Source of the DNA: an uncultured Oscillospiraceae bacterium
Lineage (GTDB): Bacteria; Bacillota; Clostridia; Oscillospirales; Oscillospiraceae
Length of the DNA: 9,114 nt
Reading direction: 5' to 3'
NCBI GenBank assembly: GCA_934646175.1
Contig: CAKUEI010000067.1
Span: forward strand, 1-9,114
Within the stretch, counting starts at the first letter, position 1, and every line of letters starts with the position of its first letter. Under the pieces are notes generated by a model, which saw only the letters and a list, made by a program, of their open reading frames with translations, was not told where the DNA came from and searched no databases. Made by a program: the position numbers and the translations under genes. Shown one piece after another: positions 1 through 5,351 of the stretch.

Positions 1-705
1 GCTTATTATAAGCTCAACTCCATTCAGTATCTCTATCAGAACTACCTCAAGGTCCTCACGGATGAAGAGATTGACCAGTATATCGCCGATAACGAGCTTT
101 ACCGGGTGAAGCATATCCTCATCTCTACCAAGGATTCCAATGGGAACGAAATGTCCGAGTCCGACAAGGCCGCAGCCAAGCAGCAGGCAGAGAATCTTCT
201 CGCCCAGCTCCGGGAAAGCGACGACCCCATCACCCTGTTCGACACCCTGATGAACGAGTACAGCGAAGACCCCGGCCTTTCCTCCTACCCGGACGGCTAT
301 GTGGCTTCCCCCGGGGACATGGTGGAGGAATTTGAGACCGCCTCCCTCGCTCTGGAGGAGAACGCGATCTCCGACATTGTGGAAAGCAAAAACGGCTACC
401 ACATCATCCTCCGGCTGGACGCCGACTGCGACGAGACCCGCTCGGCCTATTTTGACACCGTCCTGGACGGCTGGATGGACAGCGCCACCGTGGTCACCTC
501 CGCCGCATACCAAACCTTTGACCTGAAAACCTTCTACACCAACCTGACCGCCTACCGCGCCTCCCTGCAGGAAGCGAAGGAGACTGACAGCCCCTCCGAA
601 ACGGATACAGCCTCTCCCTCCGAAACGGACACCGCCGCCCCCTCCGAATCCGTTCAGCCGGAGGAGACCGACTCCCCCGATCCCACAGAGACTCCTGCGG
701 GCTGA
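1..705 (+). CDS. Parvulin-type peptidyl-prolyl cis-trans isomerase (PpiC/PrsA-like), 5' partial
   Basis: The reading frame is open from base 1, so the N-terminus (signal peptide and most of the SurA-like chaperone part) is missing; 234 residues are visible. The GTG at 106 is an internal valine, because the frame continues upstream with helical chaperone-like sequence (LTDEEIDQYIADNELY). The parvulin domain starts at VKHILI (about residue 36) and runs to GYHIILRLD (about residue 140), with the usual ED-G-Y-G-M-EFE-A pattern between them. Parvulins catalyse proline isomerisation. In Gram-positive bacteria the secreted PrsA-type members help exported proteins fold at the outer face of the membrane. 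The last ~40 residues are an acidic Ser/Pro/Thr/Glu tail with tandem repeats (see the repeat entry), which fits an extracytoplasmic linker or wall-exposed tail. Family assignment is secure. PrsA lipoprotein versus other secreted PpiC proteins cannot be decided without the N-terminus. Confidence 0.88.
   Translation, partial: AYYKLNSIQYLYQNYLKVLTDEEIDQYIADNELYRVKHILISTKDSNGNEMSESDKAAAKQQAENLLAQLRESDDPITLFDTLMNEYSEDPGLSSYPDGYVASPGDMVEEFETASLALEENAISDIVESKNGYHIILRLDADCDETRSAYFDTVLDGWMDSATVVTSAAYQTFDLKTFYTNLTAYRASLQEAKETDSPSETDTASPSETDTAAPSESVQPEETDSPDPTETPAG
589..651 (+). repeat. 24-bp tandem repeat encoding SPSETDTA units
   Basis: Two consecutive 24-base units (589-612 and 613-636) each encode SPSETDTA, and a decayed third unit (637-651) encodes APSES. 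Both full units share the stretch CCCTCCGAAACGGA (592-605 and 616-629). The repeat lies in the C-terminal tail of the isomerase. In-frame 24-bp repeats of this type can gain or lose units by slippage and would change tail length without breaking the frame. Confidence 0.85.
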
Positions 706-770
706 TCACCGCGCACTCAAACGAGCTGCGGCCTGCGTGCACGAACTCTGCGAGGCCTTTTCGACAAACC

Positions 771-813
771 GAAACGCCCTCGCCGCCTTTTGGCGGCGGG
801 GCGTTTCTTTTTT
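771..813 (+). terminator. Intrinsic terminator after the isomerase gene
   Basis: Left arm GAAACGCCC (771-779), one bulged T (780), then CGCCGCC (781-787). The loop is TTTT, and the exactly complementary right arm is GGCGGCG plus GGGCGTTTC (792-807). This gives a 16-bp, GC-rich stem with a single bulge, followed at once by six T (808-813). It lies 65 bases after the isomerase stop and ends that transcription unit before the ATPase promoter. Confidence 0.93.
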
Positions 814-856
814 CTGCGCCCCCACCGTTCGCCCAAATGGAAGGTCCCTTCGGCAG

Positions 857-862
857 TATAAT
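857..862 (+). promoter_or_regulatory. Putative -10 box of the P-type ATPase gene
   Basis: A perfect TATAAT occurs 32 bases before the ATPase start codon, between the upstream terminator and the ribosome binding site. No convincing -35 hexamer is seen at 16-18 bases upstream (CAAATG or neighbours), so the promoter may be weak or need an activator. The predicted transcript start is about 868-870. Confidence 0.5.
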
Positions 863-894
863 AGCCCCAATCTACAGAAGAAGGAGCTTTCTCT

Positions 895-3513
895 ATGATC
901 TGCTGGCATCACGAATCCTCCGCCGCCGTTCTGGCGGAGCTGAACACCCATCCCGCCTCCGGCCTCACCACGGAAGAGGCGGAGCACCGCCGCCGCCGGT
1001 ACGGCCCCAACGAGCTGCTCACCTCCCCCGGCCGGGGGCTGTTCCTGCGCTTTCTCGACCAGCTGCGGAACCCCATGATTTTGGTCCTGCTGGCCGCTGC
1101 CGTCCTTTCGGTGCTGGCCGGGGGCGGCGAGGAATGGGTGGACGCCATCATCATTCTGGTCATCATCGTGGTGAACGCCGTCCTTTCCATCCTGCAGGAG
1201 GAGCAGGCGGAAAAAGCCCTGGACGCATTGGGCAAGCTGGCGGCACCCCGGGCCAGCGTCCTGCGGGACGGGCACACCATCCGACTGGACGCCTCCCTTT
1301 TGGTCCCCGGGGACGTGATCTTCCTCGCGGCGGGAGACCGGGTCCCGGCGGATGCCCGCTTGCTGGACTGCACCGCCCTTCAGGCGGACGAATCCACCCT
1401 GACCGGGGAGAGCCTTCCCATCTCCAAGGCCGCCGACCTTCTTCTGGCGGTAGAAACACAGGCGGCCGACCGACGCAACATGGTCCTTTCCTCCACTGTC
1501 ATCACCGCCGGCCGCGGCACGGCAGTGGTCACCGCCACCGGTATGGACACCGAGGTGGGGCACATCGCCGGCCTTCTCCTTCACGAAAAAACCGTCGACA
1601 CCCCCCTTCAGCGCAAGATGGCGGAGATCTCCCGGGGGCTGTCCCTTCTCTGCGTGGCGGTGTGCGCGCTGGTCTTCGGCGCGGGCATGGCATGGGGCCG
1701 CGGCATTCTGGAAATGTTCCTCACCGCCGTCTCCCTGGCCGTGGCCGCCATCCCGGAGGGGCTGCCCGCCATCGTCACCATCGTGCTGGCCCTTGGGGTG
1801 CAGCGCATGGCCGCCCAGGGGGCCATTGTGAAAAAGCTCCCCGCGGTGGAGACCTTGGGCTGCGCTGGGGTCATCTGTTCTGATAAGACCGGCACCCTGA
1901 CCCAAAACCGCATGACGGTGACGGAATGCATCGTGCCTCCTGGGGCCTCCCGTTCGCTGGCCCTCACCATCGGTGCCCTGTGTACCTCCGCCGTTCTGGC
2001 CCCTGACCGCATCCATGCCGACGGGGACCCGACGGAGACCGCTCTGGTGGAGGCTGCCGCCCGGGAGGGGCTGTTTCAATCCGACCTTGCGCTGGAGCTT
2101 CCCCGCACGGCGGAATTCCCCTTTGACTCCGCCCGGAAGCGCATGAGCACTCTCCACGCCCTTCCCGCCCACCGCGCCCGCTTGCTGGTGAAAGGGGCCC
2201 CGGACGTGCTGCTTCCCCGCTGCACGTTCCTCCCCGGCGGCACCCCTCTCACCGACACCCAGCGGCGGGAATTTGCTCAGCGTGCGGAGGAGATGGCCGC
2301 CCGTGCCCTTCGGGTGCTGGCGGTGGCCTACCGGGACCTTCCGTCCCCGCCCGCTCGCCCCACGGCGGACGAGCTGGAGCAGCAGCTCACCTTCGCCGGT
2401 TTTTTCGGCATGATGGACCCGCCGCGAAAAGAGGTTTCCGCCGCTGTCTCCCTTTGCCGTCAGGCGGGCATCCGCCCGGTGATGATCACCGGGGATCACA
2501 AGCTCACCGCCGTGGCCATCGCCAGAGAGCTTGGCATATTCCGCCCCGGGGACCTGGCCGTCACCGGGCCGGAGCTGGACTTCATGCCCCAGTCCCTTCT
2601 GGAGGACGAAATTTCCCGCTATTCCGTTTTCGCCCGGGTCACACCGGAGCATAAAATGCGCATCGTCCGCGCCTGGCAGAAAAAAGGGGCCGTGGTAGCC
2701 ATGACCGGCGACGGCGTCAACGATGCCCCCGCCCTCAAGGTGGCGGACATCGGCTGCGCCATGGGCAAAAGCGGCACCGACGTGGCCAAAAGCGCCGCGG
2801 ATATGATCCTGACGGACGATAATTTTTCCACCATCACCGCCGCCGTGCGGCAGGGCCGCGGCGTTTATGCCAACATCAAAAAATCCATCCACTACTTACT
2901 CTCCTGCAATATCGGCGAGATCATCACCATCCTCTGTGCCACCCTGCTGGGCTTTTCCCACATGCCCCTTCTGCCAGTGCAGCTCCTCTGGCTCAATCTG
3001 GTCACCGATTCCCTCCCCGCTCTGGCGCTGGGCGTGGAGCCGGTGGAGTCGGACGTCATGCATCATCCGCCCCGCCCCGCGCAGGAAAAGCTCTTCGCCG
3101 GGGCCTTCGCCTTCCGTCTTGTGTGGCAGGGCCTTCTGGTGGGGCTGGTCACGCTGGCGGCCTTCCTGCTGGGGGGCGGCATCCTGTGCGCCCGCTTTCA
3201 GTCGCCGGAGGGGCTCAGCTCCACCATGGCCTTCGCCACCCTCACCATCTGCCAGCTGTTCCACGCCTTTGACGTGCGCAGCGAGACCCGCTCCATCGTT
3301 CGCATCGGTATCCTCTCCAACCCGGCCATGAACCGCGCCTTTGCCGCCGGGCTGCTGCTGCAGGGGGCCGTGCTCTCCTTTCCGCCGCTGCAGCATATTT
3401 TCTCTGTGGTGCCCATGCTGCCCCATCAGTGGATGGCGGTTTTCGCCCTCTCGCTGGCCCCCACGTTGGTCTGCGAGGTCGTGAAGGCCCTCTCCGTCCT
3501 TTTGGAAAAGTAA
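895..3513 (+). CDS. P2A-type cation-transporting P-type ATPase, probably Ca2+ exporting
   Basis: This gene encodes 872 residues, a normal length for bacterial SERCA/PMCA-like pumps, which use ATP to export Ca2+ (some members other divalent cations) across the cytoplasmic membrane. Start: ATG preceded by AAGGAG (881-886) at 8 bases. Domains in order are a cation-ATPase N-terminal domain (about 1-60), M1-M2 (about 61-105), the actuator domain with TGES at 170-173, M3-M4 with PEGLP at 287-291, the phosphorylation motif DKTGTLT with catalytic Asp330, the nucleotide-binding domain with KGAPD at 433-437, the hinge TGDGVNDAP at 604-612, and M5-M10. Ion-site residues typical of P2A pumps are present: Glu288 (M4), Asn672 and Glu675 (M5, NIGE), and Asn701, Thr704, Asp705 (M6, NLVTD). 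By hand alignment the M8 position equivalent to SERCA Glu908 is Gln787. P2A class membership is secure; Ca2+ as the substrate is inferred from these residues. It has its own promoter-like region and appears monocistronic. Confidence 0.95.
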   Translation: MICWHHESSAAVLAELNTHPASGLTTEEAEHRRRRYGPNELLTSPGRGLFLRFLDQLRNPMILVLLAAAVLSVLAGGGEEWVDAIIILVIIVVNAVLSILQEEQAEKALDALGKLAAPRASVLRDGHTIRLDASLLVPGDVIFLAAGDRVPADARLLDCTALQADESTLTGESLPISKAADLLLAVETQAADRRNMVLSSTVITAGRGTAVVTATGMDTEVGHIAGLLLHEKTVDTPLQRKMAEISRGLSLLCVAVCALVFGAGMAWGRGILEMFLTAVSLAVAAIPEGLPAIVTIVLALGVQRMAAQGAIVKKLPAVETLGCAGVICSDKTGTLTQNRMTVTECIVPPGASRSLALTIGALCTSAVLAPDRIHADGDPTETALVEAAAREGLFQSDLALELPRTAEFPFDSARKRMSTLHALPAHRARLLVKGAPDVLLPRCTFLPGGTPLTDTQRREFAQRAEEMAARALRVLAVAYRDLPSPPARPTADELEQQLTFAGFFGMMDPPRKEVSAAVSLCRQAGIRPVMITGDHKLTAVAIARELGIFRPGDLAVTGPELDFMPQSLLEDEISRYSVFARVTPEHKMRIVRAWQKKGAVVAMTGDGVNDAPALKVADIGCAMGKSGTDVAKSAADMILTDDNFSTITAAVRQGRGVYANIKKSIHYLLSCNIGEIITILCATLLGFSHMPLLPVQLLWLNLVTDSLPALALGVEPVESDVMHHPPRPAQEKLFAGAFAFRLVWQGLLVGLVTLAAFLLGGGILCARFQSPEGLSSTMAFATLTICQLFHAFDVRSETRSIVRIGILSNPAMNRAFAAGLLLQGAVLSFPPLQHIFSVVPMLPHQWMAVFALSLAPTLVCEVVKALSVLLEK

Positions 3514-3570
3514 GGTTTTCGCATCAAAACGCACGGCTTCCTGCATTTTAATTTATGGATGATATTTTTC

Positions 3571-3599
3571 TTGCATTTCCATTCCCTTTCTGCTACACT
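3571..3599 (+). promoter_or_regulatory. Sigma-A-type promoter of the YitT-family gene
   Basis: The -35 TTGCAT (3571-3576) and -10 TACACT (3594-3599) are separated by exactly 17 bases, and a TG-N extended -10 element (TGC, 3591-3593) precedes the -10. The region is AT-rich against a GC-rich background. The predicted start is about 3605-3607, which leaves a leader of only ~10 bases to the ATG at 3616 or ~19 bases to the in-frame GTG at 3625. Confidence 0.65.
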
Positions 3600-3615
3600 T
3601 GCGTGAGGAAAGGGG

Positions 3616-4467
3616 ATGTTTCCCGTGAAACAACGCCTTCGCGACCTGCTGCTGATGACCGCCGGGACCCTCTTTGTGGCAGTGGGCACGTACTTTTTCA
3701 AATTCCCGAACAACTTCTCTCTGGGTGGCGTTACCGGCCTTGCCGTTCTGCTGGCCGAGGCGCTCCCCTGGCCCGCGGCCACCATCAGTGCCGTCATCAA
3801 TCTGCTGTTTCTGGTGCTGGGCTTTGTGGTGCTCAACCGAGGCTTCGGCCTGAAAACGGTGTACTGCTCCCTGCTGTTCTCCGGCGCTTTGCAGCTGATG
3901 GAGTGGGTGTGCCCCCTCTCCGGCACCCTAACCGATTCCAAGCTGCTGGAGCTGTTCTTCGCCGTGGTTCTGCCCGCTTTCGGCTCCGCTATTTTATTCA
4001 ATATCGGCGCCAGCACCGGCGGTACTGACATCACCGCCATGATCCTGAAGAAGTATACCTCACTGGACATCGGCAAGGCCCTGCTCCTCTGCGACGTGGT
4101 CATCGCCGCCGGCACCTTCTTTATCTTTGACATCGAGACCGGCCTTTACTGCATCCTGGGTCTTGTGCTGAAGTCCGTCCTGGTGGACTCCGTCATCGAA
4201 TCCCTGAACCGGCGGAAAAGCGTCCTCATCGTCACCACGAAGGAAAACGAGATCTGCGACTACATCACCCATACCCTGCACCGCTCCGCCACCGTGTGGA
4301 ACGCCGTGGGGGCTTACACCGGGGAGGAGCATCACGTGGTGCTCACCGCCCTCTCCCGATCTCAGGCCGTGGCCGTACGCCGCTATGCCAAGCTGGCGGA
4401 CAGCACCAGCTTCGTTCTCGTCCTCAACTCCAGCGAAATTTTCGGCAAGGGTTTCCTCCGCGCCTGA
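3616..4467 (+). CDS. YitT-family membrane protein with C-terminal DUF2179 domain
   Basis: This gene encodes 283 residues, a usual length for the family. The N-terminal ~190 residues are hydrophobic, with roughly five to six membrane segments (for example about 10-30, 54-75, 108-130, 151-172, 176-195), and carry the conserved motif GASTGGTD at 131-138. The soluble C-terminal part (about 196-283) matches DUF2179 in layout, beginning RRKSVLIVT and ending in the family's typical G-x-GF motif (FGKGFL). The family (YitT/DUF161) is widespread in Firmicutes. Its molecular role is not firmly established, so no substrate is proposed. Start: ATG at 3616 has GAGGA (3605-3609) at 6 bases. An in-frame GTG at 3625 is a serious alternative, because the promoter predicts a transcript starting near 3606. 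The gene lies between its own promoter and terminator, so it is likely monocistronic. A parS-like 16-mer overlaps its first codons. Confidence 0.92.
   Translation: MFPVKQRLRDLLLMTAGTLFVAVGTYFFKFPNNFSLGGVTGLAVLLAEALPWPAATISAVINLLFLVLGFVVLNRGFGLKTVYCSLLFSGALQLMEWVCPLSGTLTDSKLLELFFAVVLPAFGSAILFNIGASTGGTDITAMILKKYTSLDIGKALLLCDVVIAAGTFFIFDIETGLYCILGLVLKSVLVDSVIESLNRRKSVLIVTTKENEICDYITHTLHRSATVWNAVGAYTGEEHHVVLTALSRSQAVAVRRYAKLADSTSFVLVLNSSEIFGKGFLRA
3617..3632. promoter_or_regulatory. parS-like near-palindrome (candidate ParB/Noc-family binding site)
   Basis: The 16-mer TGTTTCCCGTGAAACA consists of 6-bp perfect inverted arms (TGTTTC and GAAACA) around CCGT. It differs from the Firmicutes parS consensus TGTTTCACGTGAAACA only at position 7 (C for A). 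parS sites are bound by ParB/Spo0J for chromosome segregation, cluster near the replication origin and often lie inside coding sequences, as here. The left centre (TTTCCCG) also resembles the Noc site ATTTCCCGGGAAAT. The match is seen directly; the function is inferred. It could instead be an operator of the YitT-family gene. Confidence 0.5.
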
Positions 4468-4486
4468 GCTTAACCGGACCTCCACC

Positions 4487-4518
4487 GGCGGGAAGCAGCA
4501 TGCTTCCCGCCTCTTTTT
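4487..4518 (+). terminator. Intrinsic terminator after the YitT-family gene
   Basis: A perfect 11-bp stem has left arm GGCGGGAAGCA (4487-4497), loop GCA (4498-4500) and right arm TGCTTCCCGCC (4501-4511). TC and five T (4514-4518) follow. It starts 19 bases after the stop codon and separates this unit from the ABC transporter operon. Confidence 0.92.
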
Positions 4519-4570
4519 GCCCTTTTCGGGACAGCGCGCCCCATTTGCCTCTTGCGCCGCCTTGCATTTT

Positions 4571-4588
4571 TATTATATTATTATAATA
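4571..4588 (+). promoter_or_regulatory. Putative -10 region of the ABC operon within an AT-only inverted repeat
   Basis: TATTATA (4571-4577) and TATAATA (4582-4588) form perfect 7-bp inverted arms around TTAT. They lie inside a 23-base A/T-only run (4566-4588). The right arm contains a perfect TATAAT (4582-4587), 28 bases before the ATPase start, and is part of a 10-bp palindrome, TATTATAATA (4579-4588). The best -35 candidate, TTGCAT (4562-4567), is only 14 bases away, which is too close for a standard promoter. The symmetry suggests a possible operator, but no regulator gene lies in the window. Confidence 0.5.
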
Positions 4589-4615
4589 GTGACTGTAAAT
4601 TTTGGAGGTGCAGAC

Positions 4616-5317
4616 ATGGCATATATCACGCTGAAGGACGTGGTGAAGCAGTACAGCATGGGCGAAGTCACCATCACCGCCGTGGACCGCGTCAGCTTTG
4701 AGATCGAAAAGGGCGAATTCGCCATCATCGTCGGCCCGTCCGGCGCAGGCAAGACCACCGTGCTGAACCTGCTGGGCGGCATGGACCACTGCACCTCCGG
4801 CCAGATCGTAGTGGACGGGCGGCAGGTCTCCGACTATTCCGCCAAGGAGCTTACCACCTACCGCCGGTATGACATCGGCTTCGTCTTTCAGTTCTATAAT
4901 CTGGTGCAGAATCTGACCGCGCTGGAAAATGTGGAACTGGCCGCCCAGATCTGCAAGGACCCCATGGACGCGGCGGACACTCTGCGCCACGTGGGGTTGG
5001 GGGAGCGGCTCAACAACTTCCCCGCCCAGCTTTCCGGCGGCGAACAGCAGCGGGTGGCCATTGCCCGCGCCCTGGCCAAGCGCCCCAAGCTCCTTCTCTG
5101 TGACGAGCCCACCGGCGCGCTGGACTATGTCACCGGCAAGGCCATCCTGAAGCTTTTACAGGACACCTGCCGGAAGGACGGCATGACTGTGGTGGTCATC
5201 ACCCACAACACCGCCCTTACCCCCATGGCCGACAAGGTCATCCATATCAAGAACGGCACCGTCGCCTCCGTCGAACGCAACCCGTCCCCCACCCCGGTGG
5301 AAGAGATCGAGTGGTGA
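4616..5317 (+). CDS. ABC transporter ATP-binding protein (MacB/LolD/FtsE type)
   Basis: This gene encodes 233 residues, the usual size for this ATPase class, and would energise the FtsX-like permease encoded just downstream. Motifs: Walker A GPSGAGKTT at 40-48, Q-loop Gln92, signature LSGGEQQRV at 139-147, Walker B plus D-loop CDEPTGALD at 162-170, and switch His197 (VVITHN). All catalytic residues are present, so it should be active; it would act as a dimer on the cytoplasmic face. Start: ATG 4616 follows GGAGG (4604-4608) at 7 bases. The frame extends further upstream to 4385 but would run through the YitT coding end, its terminator and the promoter region, so the later start is correct. 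The stop lies 34 bases before the permease TTG, which supports co-transcription. The sequence is typical of the MacB/FtsE superfamily; the transported or acted-on substrate is unknown. Confidence 0.95.
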   Translation: MAYITLKDVVKQYSMGEVTITAVDRVSFEIEKGEFAIIVGPSGAGKTTVLNLLGGMDHCTSGQIVVDGRQVSDYSAKELTTYRRYDIGFVFQFYNLVQNLTALENVELAAQICKDPMDAADTLRHVGLGERLNNFPAQLSGGEQQRVAIARALAKRPKLLLCDEPTGALDYVTGKAILKLLQDTCRKDGMTVVVITHNTALTPMADKVIHIKNGTVASVERNPSPTPVEEIEW

Positions 5318-5334
5318 CCCGTCCCATCTCGTGG

Positions 5335-5341
5335 AAAGGAG
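5335..5341 (+). promoter_or_regulatory. Ribosome binding site deciding a TTG start
   Basis: AAAGGAG lies 10 bases before TTG 5352 and is the only strong Shine-Dalgarno between the two operon genes. It supports TTG as the start of the large permease rather than GTG 5331. Confidence 0.7.
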
Positions 5342-5351
5342 TCCGTTTTTG

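Noticed and set aside
106..108. GTG as the start of the isomerase
   Set aside because: The frame stays open to base 1 with plausible chaperone-domain sequence, and no ribosome site precedes the GTG. The gene is truncated by the window edge.
730..761. GGCCT/AGGCC inverted repeat followed by TTTT as an additional terminator
   Set aside because: Only about 5-7 pairs with a bulge and a large loop. The strong terminator directly downstream makes a separate call unjustified.
837..1883. 348-codon + strand frame overlapping the start of the P-type ATPase gene
   Set aside because: It is an Arg/Gly/Pro/His-rich out-of-frame translation of the true ATPase frame, which carries all the P-type motifs.
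706..2892. 728-codon open frame on the minus strand opposite the P-type ATPase gene
   Set aside because: The translation is a low-information Gly/His/Gly-Arg-rich product with no recognisable domain. It is the expected antisense shadow of a GC-rich, codon-biased real gene and also runs across the terminator and promoter.
3526..3549. Hairpin AAAAcGCA / TGCaTTTT after the P-type ATPase gene as a terminator
   Set aside because: The stem is A/T-rich with an internal mismatch, and the T run forms part of the stem rather than following it. It is far weaker than the other two terminators, so read-through into the YitT-family gene remains possible.
4385..4615. Longer N-terminus for the ABC ATPase starting inside the YitT-family gene
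   Set aside because: It would translate the end of another gene, a strong terminator and an AT-rich promoter region. ATG 4616 has GGAGG at 7 bases and gives a normal family length.
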